Source of the DNA: Chloroflexota bacterium
GTDB taxonomy: Bacteria; Chloroflexota; UBA6077; JACCZL01
DNA: 38,664 nt
Assembly: GCA_020850535.1 (NCBI GenBank)
Contig: JADZEM010000048.1
Span: 1-38,664, forward strand
Direction of reading: 5' to 3'
The position numbers were made by a program, and so were the translations under genes. Below, piece after piece: positions 16,452 to 24,007 of the stretch. Position 1 is the stretch's first letter. Every line of letters starts with the position of its first letter. The notes under the pieces were generated by a model. That model was given only the letters and a program-made list of their open reading frames with translations, was not told where the DNA came from and ran no database searches.

Positions 16452-17195
16452 ATGACACCGAATACCTGTTACCTCGTCTGCTGCACCGCTCGAAGCGGCA
16501 GCACCTTGCTCTGTGAAGGCCTCTGGAACACGGGCGTTGCTGGCCAGCCAGCTGAGTACTTCTGGCAGGATGATGAGCAGCGTTGGGCGACCACCTGGGG
16601 GCTGATCGACTACGACTACGCTGACTTTGTCCGCGCGGCAATGGAGCAGACCGCGACGCCGAACGGCGTCTTCGGCGCGAAGATGGCCTGGGGGTATGCC
16701 GGCGATTTCGTTCAGAAACTGCAGCCAGATTCGAGGGATCCACTGGCGGAGCTGCCGAGCCTCCTACCGAAGACCTTCCCCAACCTGCGCTACATCTGGC
16801 TCCGTCGACGGGACACCGTGCGTCAGGCGATCTCGCATTGGAAGGCGATGCAGACCGGAGCCTGGAACTGGATGACGGAAGACAAGCCGACGTTGGTCCA
16901 GGAGCCACACTACGACGGGGAGGCAATCGCCTATCTGGCGCGGCAGATCGACGACCACAACCTGGCCTGGAGATCCTACTTCACCGAGAACGGCATCGAG
17001 CCATTCGAAGTCGTCTATGAGGAACTCGTGAATCGTTATGAGGAAACACTTGGGGATATCCTCGACTTCCTGGAGATTGCACCGCCAGCAGACCTCGGTA
17101 CCTCGAAGCGTCGCCTGAAGCGTCAGGCTGATGCCCAGTCGGACGAGTGGGTCAGACGGTACCAGGAAGACGATGGAGCGGGCGCAAGTCGCTGA
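16452..17195 (+). CDS. Stf0-like sulfotransferase
   Basis: This 247-residue cytoplasmic enzyme should move sulfate from PAPS to a sugar or similar hydroxyl. The N-terminal VCCTARSGSTLLCEGL is the 5'-phosphosulfate loop, GVFGAKMAWG follows in the Stf0 manner, and LRYIWLRRRDTVRQAISHWK is the 3'-phosphate-binding region with its Arg and Ser. The end matches EPFEVVYEELVNRYEETLGD. Stf0 of mycobacteria sulfates trehalose; the substrate here is unknown. Downstream lies a second, broken sulfotransferase on the same strand after 38 bases, so the two may have been an operon. No sulfate-activation genes are present in this window. Confidence 0.88.
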   Translation: MTPNTCYLVCCTARSGSTLLCEGLWNTGVAGQPAEYFWQDDEQRWATTWGLIDYDYADFVRAAMEQTATPNGVFGAKMAWGYAGDFVQKLQPDSRDPLAELPSLLPKTFPNLRYIWLRRRDTVRQAISHWKAMQTGAWNWMTEDKPTLVQEPHYDGEAIAYLARQIDDHNLAWRSYFTENGIEPFEVVYEELVNRYEETLGDILDFLEIAPPADLGTSKRRLKRQADAQSDEWVRRYQEDDGAGASR

Positions 17196-17233
17196 TCCGA
17201 ATGTGGCAAGACCTATCGGGGAGTGCGCGCAGG

Positions 17234-17942
17234 ATGACCACGCCAGGGCCCTTCTTCATCGGTGGAACGGGACGATCAGGAACCACCCGCCTCGCCACCG
17301 TGCTTGGTCAGCACCCGGTGGTCTATGCGCTGCCGGATGAGACACGGTTCCTGATCGACCCTGGGGGCTTGGAAGACCTGGCTCATGCCCTGACCGGCGC
17401 GTACACGCCATTCCACGGGGATGACGCCTTGCGCCGCTTCGACCGCCTCATGCGCGTGACGTTGTGCGGCTATTCCCAGACCGAGTTTCGCGGCTGGGAT
17501 CTCCCGTCGATGGTCGGAGTACCGCGCGACTGGGCGGCACTCGATCGGCTCTGGCAGCAACTGGTCTGGTACGCCTTCGACGTAGGCATCCCCGCCGATG
17601 GGCGGATGCCCCCACGCGGTCCGTACGAGCCGACGACCTATCGTCGCATCGTGCCACGCTACTTCGACGGCCGACCGACGCTCGTCGCCATCCTGCGCGG
17701 CTTCGTGGAGGAGCTGTTTGCCGGTGCGGCTGGAGGACCTGGCCGAGGATTGGCCACGCCAGCGTCGCCTGCTCTTCGAGAAGTTGGGACTCGATGATGT
17801 CGAGACGTCGGCCGGTTTCGAGCGCCCCGCCGTCCACCATCGTGATAACCAACTCTCAGCCGATGAACGGGCGTTCGTTACCAATGAGCTTCACTGGGCG
17901 ATCGAACGCCTCGGCTATGACCCATCGTCATCGTTGTCGTAG
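17234..17942 (+). pseudogene. Sulfotransferase with internal deletion and frameshift
   Basis: The first frame (17234-17797) starts MTTPGPFFIGGTGRSGTTRL, a clear PAPS-binding loop, and continues to RGFVEELFAGAA. The normal family then has a long middle with a KTP-type segment and the 3'-phosphate motif (RDPRG-like). Here the next recognisable sequence is VRLEDLAEDWPRQRRLLFEK in another frame, and it runs to the stop at 17942 with a typical sulfotransferase tail. So roughly 90-100 residues are missing and the frame is shifted. The junction near 17720-17735 contains GGTGCGG, usable in both frames, which suggests a deletion between short repeats. It is very unlikely to be active. A start at 17201 is also in frame. 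Confidence 0.75.
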
Positions 17943-18027
17943 CAGGAGCGACGAAGAGCACGGGCACCGCGTACGCCTGAACCTACAGAGACTTGACGTG
18001 ACTGAAGGGCATTCGTTCGTGGAATCG

Positions 18028-18078
18028 GAGTTACGCGAACCGAAGGGTTCTGGCGTGACCCTTGACCAGAGCCTGCTG
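18028..18078 (+). repeat. Dispersed repeat, copy B
   Basis: GAGTTACGCGAACCGAAGGG, then TTCTGGC, seven extra bases (GTGACCC), then TTGACCAGAGCCTGCTG. The outer parts match copy A at 11529-11583 in order and orientation. It lies in the gap between the broken sulfotransferase and the VOC gene. Confidence 0.6.
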
Positions 18079-18196
18079 GGGAGGCTGTCGGGCGCCCTGG
18101 AAGGTTGTCCCGTCGGGTGTCGAGAATGTGGCGCTGGCTCCGTCCCAGGTACACCAGCGGCCACGACGGGCCGCGCGACGAAGAAGGAGGCCTCCC

Positions 18197-18637
18197 ATGA
18201 CGATTCGGCGGATGGACAATGTCCTCATCGTGGTTGACAACCTCGAGGCTGCGAAGGCGTTCTTTGTCGAGCTTGGAATGGAGCTGGAGGGCGAGACGAC
18301 CGTCGAAGGCCCCTCGGTAGATCGTCTCATCGGCCTTCAGAACGTTCGTGCGACCCTCGCGTTCATGCGCACTCCGGACGGCCACGGACGGATCGAGCTG
18401 GACAAGTTCCACACGCCGGCAGCGATCAGAACCGGACCCGAGAACGCTCCGGTGAACGCACTCGGGATCCGCCGCATCATGTTCGCCGTCGATGACGTCG
18501 ACGACACGGTCGCGCGCCTGCTTGCCCACGGCGCCGCACTGGTCGGCGACGTGGTGCAGCACGAAGATACGTATCGGCTCGCCTACATCCGCGGCCCCGA
18601 GGGCATCATCGTCGGGTTGAGCGAGCAGCTCGGCTAA
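18197..18637 (+). CDS. VOC-superfamily (glyoxalase/bleomycin-resistance-like) protein
   Basis: This 146-residue protein has two betaalphabeta-beta-beta units typical of vicinal-oxygen-chelate proteins. The first begins IRRMDNVLIVVDNLEAAKAF and FFVELGMELEGE, the second GIRRIMFAVDDVDDTVARLL. It ends YIRGPEGIIVGLSEQLG, where the Glu before GII is a usual metal ligand. Members are dioxygenases, isomerases, glutathione transferases or drug-binding proteins, and the substrate cannot be told. AAGGAGG lies eight bases before the ATG, so the start is secure; the longer frame from 18062 runs through the repeat. It is probably a single-gene unit. Confidence 0.85.
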   Translation: MTIRRMDNVLIVVDNLEAAKAFFVELGMELEGETTVEGPSVDRLIGLQNVRATLAFMRTPDGHGRIELDKFHTPAAIRTGPENAPVNALGIRRIMFAVDDVDDTVARLLAHGAALVGDVVQHEDTYRLAYIRGPEGIIVGLSEQLG

Positions 18638-18734
18638 GGGCTCCTCGCGGCCGACCGGCGACCAGCCAGACCGCAGGATAGAGGATAGCTGCCGGCGGGT
18701 ACATCAGGGGCCGCACTGCGCTGGAAGCCGGCGA

Positions 18735-19277
18735 TCAGACCGGTTGCAGCGGCTGATGCGGCTCCGGCGGGAGCTCCACCGTGATGGCGTCACCCGGGCG
18801 GACCTCGCCGTCCGCCAGCACGACGCCCATGATGCCCGCCTTGCGGATCAGGTTGCCGGCCGCGTCACGGTCGAGGTTCGCCTTCATCAGGCCCGGCTGC
18901 AGGCCGTCCAGTTGCGCGCACGGGTTCCGCAGGCCCGTCACCTCGACCACTGCCGATGCGCCAAGGCGCAGCTTCGTACCGGTCGGCAGGCCCAGCAGAT
19001 CGACGCCACGGGTCGTCACGTTCTCGCCCATCATCCCGGGCGTGACCGTGAAGCCGGCCGCCTCAAGCTCGTCGTGCAGCTCGGCGTGGATCAGGTGCAC
19101 CTGGCGCAGGTTTGGCACGGTCGGGTCAATCGCCACCCGTGAGCGGTGCTTGACCGTCTCGCCCAGGTGCGCGTCGCCCTCCACGCCGAGCCCGGTGAGC
19201 AGCCGAACGCTCGTCTCGTTCGGCTTGACCATCGTGTGTGATCCGCTTCGGCTGACCGCCGTGACCACGCCTGACAT
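18735..19277 (-). CDS. MOSC-domain protein
   Basis: This 180-residue protein is a single MOSC domain (molybdenum cofactor sulfurase C-terminal fold). It has VTAVSRSGSHTMVKPN, the typical GLGVEGDAHLGETVKHRS, MMGENVTTRGVDLLGLPTGT, and GLRNPCAQLDGLQPGL with the conserved cysteine. Such proteins carry sulfur to metal centres or reduce N-hydroxylated compounds with molybdenum cofactor. GGAGG lies eight bases before the ATG at 19277. A second ATG six bases upstream touches the ribosome site and is less likely. A zinc-ribbon protein gene lies 74 bases upstream on the same strand. MoaA further right supports molybdenum cofactor use by this cell. Confidence 0.9.
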   Translation of the reverse strand: MSGVVTAVSRSGSHTMVKPNETSVRLLTGLGVEGDAHLGETVKHRSRVAIDPTVPNLRQVHLIHAELHDELEAAGFTVTPGMMGENVTTRGVDLLGLPTGTKLRLGASAVVEVTGLRNPCAQLDGLQPGLMKANLDRDAAGNLIRKAGIMGVVLADGEVRPGDAITVELPPEPHQPLQPV

Positions 19278-19351
19278 ACTCATCCCCTCCGTCTTGCGCT
19301 GATTCGCTCGATGATCCGAGGTCCACCGAGTCGACCGCCCCGTGCTCGCAC

Positions 19352-19792
19352 CTACGGGGCGAACAGCCTCCCAAGCTCGTCCACGAACCGCTCTGGATCC
19401 GAGATGTCCAGCCCGTACGCCGTGTCGCTGGGGACGGGGGCGCGTGGGATTTTCGCCACGATCCACCCTTCGTCCAGCCCTCGGCAGATGAGCGGGTTGA
19501 CCCGCTTCACGAACGCCGAGTACGAGACCTTCTTCGGATTGACGATCTCGTACCACTCCTGGCCGCGCCCGTCAGCCGTCCAGAGCAGCTCGACCAGCTG
19601 CATGTGCCGCCGGTGCATGTCCGAGGCGTGCATGTCGGGCGGCGCGAACCAGCGGTCCACGAACGCCTCGAACGGTCCCATCCGGCGAAGCTCGCCGCCA
19701 CAGTCGGGACAGGGCACACGGTGGTCGGGAGCCATCCAGAGACGGTGGCCGCACTCGATGCAGATCAGGCGCTCGGCTGGTGTTGTCGTCAT
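19352..19792 (-). CDS. Uncharacterised zinc-ribbon protein
   Basis: The 146-residue protein has two CxxC pairs in its first 35 residues (LICIECGHRL and VPCPDCGGELRRMG), the layout of a zinc ribbon. This is followed by an unrecognised domain with ALSO-conserved-looking blocks such as RWFAPPDMHASDMHRRHMQL, EWYEIVNPKKVSYSAFV and RVNPLICRGLDEGWIV. No membrane segment is seen. A GTG at 19807 is the alternative start. It precedes the MOSC gene in the same direction and may be cotranscribed with it. I do not recognise a function. The histidine- and methionine-rich MHASDMHRRHM segment is unusual and might bind metal. Confidence 0.7.
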   Translation of the reverse strand: MTTTPAERLICIECGHRLWMAPDHRVPCPDCGGELRRMGPFEAFVDRWFAPPDMHASDMHRRHMQLVELLWTADGRGQEWYEIVNPKKVSYSAFVKRVNPLICRGLDEGWIVAKIPRAPVPSDTAYGLDISDPERFVDELGRLFAP

Positions 19793-20137
19793 ACGCTCGG
19801 GAAGCACTCGGATTCCAGATGCGGGGTGCGCGGCTCGGTCAGCCGGCTGAGGAGAAGTGTACCGGTGTGGGCTGGCTGACCGTCATGCAGGCGTCGTGGC
19901 CACTGACTGAGGGGTGCGAATTGCGCGCGGGCGTCGGTCTGCCGCAAGCGTTGACGCGCCCCCGGAAAGCTGGTAGACCAGAACTATCGCTGCTGCGCCA
20001 ATGGCGTGCGCGGGCAGCCTCGGAGGTGAGTGGAGAGGGATATCGCTGACCAGCATCAGATGGAGTGGTCGAGCTGCTGCGCTGTCGCGCCTGGCTCACG
20101 CTGTGGTGAGCCGCGTTCTCGATGAAGGAGCGATCTC
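19793..20137. promoter_or_regulatory. Divergent intergenic region with a leader hairpin
   Basis: It separates the zinc-ribbon gene (minus) from the solute-binding protein gene (plus) and must hold both promoters; I could not assign -35/-10 boxes. GGCTCAC at 20093-20099 pairs with GTGAGCC at 20106-20112 around a six-base loop, 25 bases before the TTG start and just ahead of its AAGGAG site. It could affect translation. Confidence 0.4.
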
Positions 20138-22378
20138 TTGGCGACGAAGCACGGAGTGTCACGACGCGAGCTCTTGCAGCTAGGATTCGGGATGGCCGGC
20201 GTCGGCCTGCTGGCGGCCTGTGCGCCGCAATCACCTGCCGCACCCACCGCGGCCCCGGCGAAGCCGGCCGAGGCGCCCAAGCCGGCTGCGCCGGCCCCAG
20301 CCCCGGCCGCGCCGACGATGGCCGCTGCCGCCGCACCGACTCAGGCTCCGGCCGCCGCGAAGCCGGCCGCCGATGCGAAGCCGACCGCTGCGCCAGCGCC
20401 GGCTGCGCCCGCCGCCGCGAAGCCGGCCGAGCCGAAGCTGGGCGCGCAGCTTGTCGGCAAGCTCGAAGGGCCGACCATCCTCACCGACCCGGCCCAGGCT
20501 CCGAAGAGCTTCAAGGAGGCCCCGATGCTCGCGGAGCTGGTCAAGGCGGGCGCGCTGCCGCCCATCCAGGAGCGCATCGGGCAGGATCCGCTGGTCGTCA
20601 AGCCGCTGCGGGAGATCGGCACGTACGGCGGCACGCTCCGTCGGGCGTTCACCGGCCCCGGCGACAAGTACAACGGTCGCCGCTTTGCCGGTATCGACAA
20701 CGTCGTGTACTGGGACTACGCCTGCCAGAAGATCGTGCCGAACATCGCGCGGGGCTGGGAGGAGGCCGATGGCGGTCGGTCGCTGATCCTCCAGCTGCGG
20801 CGCGGGATGCGGTGGTCCGATGGCCAGCCGTTCACGGCGGACGACTTCGTCTTCTGGTTCGAGGACATGTACTCGAACAAGGAGCTGACGCCCGCGCCGA
20901 TGGTCCAGATGATGATCGACCGGAAGCCGGTCCGCCTGGAGAAGATCGACGCGAGCACGGTGGCGTTCCGCTCGCCGTCCCCGTATCCAGCCCTGCTGGT
21001 GGTGCTGACGGGTCTGAACCGACTCGGCGGCCAGCACGAGAACGGCTCCGAAGGTCTGGGCGCGGGGCCATATGCGCCGGCCCACTACCTGAAGCAGTTC
21101 CACCCGAAGTACACGCCGCAGGCCCAGATCGACGACGCGGTCAAGGCGGCCGGCTTTGACAACTGGGTCAACCTGATGAAGAACAAGTCGGACCCGGCCC
21201 TCAACCCCGACCTGCCCGTCGTCTCGGCCTGGAAGACGGTCAGCCCGGCCAACTCGGCGGTCTGGGGCTACGAGCGCAACCCGTACAGCATCTGGGTGGA
21301 CACCGAGGGCAACCAGCTTCCGTACATCGACAAGATCCAGATGCAACTGGCCGAGAACCTCGAGATCCTGAACCTGCGGGCCATCGCCGGCGAGATCGAC
21401 TTCCAGGGCCGCCACATCGATCTTGGCAAGCTGCCGGTGCTGATCGAAAATCAGCAGAAGGGCAACTACAAGGTTCACCTGGACCCGGCCAACTTCGGCT
21501 CGGACGCGCCGCTGCGGCTCAATATGAGCTACGAGGCCGATGCGGAGGTCGCGAAGTGGCTCAACAACAAGGACTTCCGCATCGCGATGTCGCTGGGCAT
21601 CCAGCGGGATCAGCTCAACGAGGCGCTGTGGCTGGGGATGGGCACGCCCGGCTCGTACATCATCGGCGAGGACTCGCAGTACAGCCCGGGGCCACAGTAC
21701 CGTAACCTCAACATGCAGTACGATCCGAAGCAGGCGAATGAGATCCTGGACCGGATCGGCCTGGACAAGAAGGATGCCGAGGGGTACCGGCTCCGGACCG
21801 ACAACGGCCAGCGGCTCCGCATCGAGCTGATGACGCAGAGCGGCGTCTTCTTCCCGCTGACCAAGGTGGCCGAGATGGTCCGCGAGCACTGGAAGGCGAT
21901 CGGCTTGCAGGCGGACGTCAAGGAGAACGAGCGCAGCCTGGCCGAGAAGTTGATCTCCGCCAACGAGCACCACATCGCGATTCGGGCAGCGGACGGCATC
22001 GAGGACATCTACGCGCAGGATCCTGGCAACGCCTTCCCGTCGAGCGGCACCTCGTACAACGGCCCGTTGTACGGTCGCTGGTTCGCCTCGGGCGGGACGC
22101 AGGGCAAGGAGCCGCCGCCGAGGATGAAGGAGATGATGGAGCTGTACCAGAAGGCGATGGGCGTCCCCGACGCGGAGCGCATCGCCCTGACGAAGCAGGT
22201 CTGGTCGATCCTGGCCGAGGAGCTGTGGACGATTGGGACGGTCGGGCTGTCGCCAGCCACGACGGGCGTCCGCGTCTCGAAGAACAACCTGGGGAACATC
22301 CCGGACCGGCTGTTCAACAGCGCCAGCCACAAGTCGCCGGGGTCGTCGCAGCCGGCGACGTACTACTTCAAGTCGTAG
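20138..22378 (+). CDS. ABC transporter substrate-binding lipoprotein, family 5, with long Ala/Pro linker
   Basis: This 746-residue protein is exported by a Tat-like signal (SRRELLQLGFGMAGVGLLAA) and is lipid-anchored at the lipobox LAAC, cysteine near residue 28. A linker of about 80 residues made almost only of Ala, Pro and Lys follows. The family 5 body begins near GTYGGTLRRAFTGPGDKYNG and includes RGWEEADGGRSLILQLRRGM, FTADDFVFWFEDMYS and a C-terminal lobe with MREHWKAIGLQADVKE-like sequence. Translation starts at TTG 20138, seven bases after AAGGAG. It is longer than usual peptide-binding proteins and resembles the large Chloroflexota members. No permease or ATPase genes adjoin it, so its transporter is elsewhere. 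Confidence 0.9.
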   Translation: MATKHGVSRRELLQLGFGMAGVGLLAACAPQSPAAPTAAPAKPAEAPKPAAPAPAPAAPTMAAAAAPTQAPAAAKPAADAKPTAAPAPAAPAAAKPAEPKLGAQLVGKLEGPTILTDPAQAPKSFKEAPMLAELVKAGALPPIQERIGQDPLVVKPLREIGTYGGTLRRAFTGPGDKYNGRRFAGIDNVVYWDYACQKIVPNIARGWEEADGGRSLILQLRRGMRWSDGQPFTADDFVFWFEDMYSNKELTPAPMVQMMIDRKPVRLEKIDASTVAFRSPSPYPALLVVLTGLNRLGGQHENGSEGLGAGPYAPAHYLKQFHPKYTPQAQIDDAVKAAGFDNWVNLMKNKSDPALNPDLPVVSAWKTVSPANSAVWGYERNPYSIWVDTEGNQLPYIDKIQMQLAENLEILNLRAIAGEIDFQGRHIDLGKLPVLIENQQKGNYKVHLDPANFGSDAPLRLNMSYEADAEVAKWLNNKDFRIAMSLGIQRDQLNEALWLGMGTPGSYIIGEDSQYSPGPQYRNLNMQYDPKQANEILDRIGLDKKDAEGYRLRTDNGQRLRIELMTQSGVFFPLTKVAEMVREHWKAIGLQADVKENERSLAEKLISANEHHIAIRAADGIEDIYAQDPGNAFPSSGTSYNGPLYGRWFASGGTQGKEPPPRMKEMMELYQKAMGVPDAERIALTKQVWSILAEELWTIGTVGLSPATTGVRVSKNNLGNIPDRLFNSASHKSPGSSQPATYYFKS

Positions 22379-22513
22379 CGCGAGAGGCCCTCACTCCCCG
22401 GCGAGAACCCCTCACCCCCCGCCCCGCTGCGCGGCGCAACTATCGGCTGCGCCGACATCATCTCCCGCGTGCGGGAGAGCGGGAGGTGAGGGGCGCTGCC
22501 CGGGCCTCTCGCG
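22379..22513. repeat. 135-bp element with 12-bp terminal inverted repeats
   Basis: CGCGAGAGGCCC at 22379-22390 is the exact reverse complement of GGGCCTCTCGCG at 22502-22513. Inside is a CCCTCACCCCCCGCCCC tract, matched by GGGAGGTGAGGGG, and a tight hairpin pairing CTCCCGC (22462-22468) with GCGGGAG (22471-22477). It fills the space between two convergent genes and could terminate both. Related CCTCACCCCCTG sequence near 23846 suggests a dispersed repeat family. Confidence 0.65.
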
Positions 22514-22521
22514 AATCGGTG

Positions 22522-22860
22522 CTACTCTCCGACCGGCGCCGATGGCTGCTCGGCGTCAGCCTTCGACGGCTCGCTGGCCTTCTCCGCTGCCGACTCGGCG
22601 GCCTCGCGGGCGCGCGTCCGCGCGGCCATGACGCGCCGCTCGGCAGGCTGCGGATCGCCAAACTCGCGCGCCGCCTGGAGCATCCCGCCCAGGATGAAGC
22701 CGCCTGATGCGAAGACCGTCCACCAGCCGTTCATGGCGATCATCGGACCGATGGCGCGGTCGAAGCCGTAGCCGACGACGCCCAGCACAAGGCCGCCGAC
22801 CAACATCGCGAGGATCACTCGCACCAGACTGAGGCTGTCGCCGGCGTCCCCGATCTTCAT
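22522..22860 (-). CDS. Small two-helix membrane protein of unknown function
   Basis: The 112-residue protein has two membrane segments: LVRVILAMLVGGLVLGVVGY near residues 12-31, and WWTVFASGGFILGGML near 46-61. A charged Ala/Glu/Lys-rich tail follows (ARTRAREAAESAAEKASEPS). Nothing marks an enzyme. The ATG at 22860 directly precedes MKIGDAGDSLSLVR; the same frame runs open to 23556 but that part is the shadow of the methyltransferase on the other strand. It is divergent from the FkbM-like gene and convergent with the solute-binding protein gene. I do not recognise a family. Confidence 0.7.
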   Translation of the reverse strand: MKIGDAGDSLSLVRVILAMLVGGLVLGVVGYGFDRAIGPMIAMNGWWTVFASGGFILGGMLQAAREFGDPQPAERRVMAARTRAREAAESAAEKASEPSKADAEQPSAPVGE

Positions 22861-23004
22861 GGAGGCATCCTCTCGGCCAGTCGTCCGCGCGCCAGCGTGG
22901 CTGCGCGGACCGCTCTGGCAGATGGTACGGTCGGCCGGCGCCCGGCGGCCAGCAGTCCGATCGAAGTACCATGCCGTTGCTGCGATGGCAGCGTCGAGGT
23001 CGAT

Positions 23005-23802
23005 GTGGCAGGCCGATTCCTCAAGCGAGCGCGCGACCGCATCGGCGGGGTGGCCGTCGGCGGCCTCCAGGCCCTCGGGGCGGCGTTGCCGGGCGTCCCG
23101 CACGTCGAGGGGATGTACGTGGGGCGGGTGCTCGGCGGCCCGTTGCGCGGCAAGCTCCTGGCGATGCCCACCCGCCAGCGCCCCAGCTACCTGCTCGGCA
23201 CGTTTGAGCCGCAGGTCGTCCAGGCAATGCAGGCGCACGTGAGCCCCGGCGACGTTGCCTACGATATCGGCGCGAACGTCGGGTACCACACGCTGGTGCT
23301 GGCCGATCTGGTCGGCGCTGATGGGCAGGTGGTGGCGGTCGAGCCGTCGCCCACGGATCGCCCGGCCCTGGAGGCCACGCTCCGCCTCAACGGCCTCGGC
23401 GATGATCGGGTCCGCGTGGTGCCCACCGCCCTCGCCGAGCAGCCCGGCAGCGTCCAGTTCGCGACGTTCGGCTACAGCGGCATCGGCAGAATCGCCGGCG
23501 AGCGCGAGCCAGCCGACGCGACCATCCAGACGGTCCAGGCCACGACGCTCGACCACCTGGTGCTGAACGAAGGGTATCCGCCGCCGGACTTTCTGAAGCT
23601 TGACGTGGAGGGGGCCGAGCTACGCGTCTTGCTTGGCGGCATGCAGGTGCTGACGGCGTATCGCCCGGTCATCGTGTGCGAGGTCCGCTGGGCCGCCACC
23701 GACGGTCCGATCCGGACGCTGCTCGGCGCGCTCGGCTACGAGGCGGCAGTGCTCCACCGCGACGAGAGGATCGGCGACCTGCTGTTGAGTCTGGCACGGT
23801 AG
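23005..23802 (+). CDS. FkbM-family SAM-dependent methyltransferase
   Basis: The protein is about 265 residues and has the SAM-binding motif VAYDIGANVGYHTLVLADL, then VVAVEPSPTDRPALEATLRL and the FkbM signature DFLKLDVEGAELRVLLGG. FkbM enzymes O-methylate sugars, polyketides or other small hydroxyl compounds; the substrate is unknown. The N-terminal part (GPLRGKLLAMPTRQRPSYLL, GTFEPQVVQAMQAHVSPGD) also fits the family. The start is uncertain: GTG at 23005 follows a GAGGT site at short spacing and is used here, but the frame is open from 22897. It stands alone, convergent with the efflux operon to its right. Confidence 0.85.
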   Translation: MAGRFLKRARDRIGGVAVGGLQALGAALPGVPHVEGMYVGRVLGGPLRGKLLAMPTRQRPSYLLGTFEPQVVQAMQAHVSPGDVAYDIGANVGYHTLVLADLVGADGQVVAVEPSPTDRPALEATLRLNGLGDDRVRVVPTALAEQPGSVQFATFGYSGIGRIAGEREPADATIQTVQATTLDHLVLNEGYPPPDFLKLDVEGAELRVLLGGMQVLTAYRPVIVCEVRWAATDGPIRTLLGALGYEAAVLHRDERIGDLLLSLAR

Positions 23803-23818
23803 TCGAAGTCTCCCTGAG

Positions 23819-23835
23819 CGTGGCATGTTGCCACG
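23819..23835. terminator. Hairpin between convergent genes
   Basis: CGTGGCA pairs exactly with TGCCACG around a TGT loop, 17 bases past the methyltransferase stop and before the convergent ATPase stop at 24008. The T-run of a classic terminator is missing, so this is a likely but not certain bidirectional terminator. Confidence 0.45.
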
Positions 23836-24007
23836 GCCCGCGATGACCTCACCCCCTGACCCGCTGCGCCCATCTGGACCCGGTTCACGCCTACGCCGCA
23901 CGGTCCTCGACGGCGAAGCCCGGGGCCAATCTGCAACCGTTCCCTGCCGCTGGCGGAAAACCCCGCCCCGAGCGATGTCCCGAGCATCACCACGGCCGCG
24001 TGTGGCT

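Noticed and set aside
20231-22330. Very long open frame (699 codons) antisense to the solute-binding protein gene
   Set aside because: It mirrors the real gene codon by codon, is rich in Arg/Leu/Asp/Val as expected for antisense of high-GC DNA, and has no recognisable domain.
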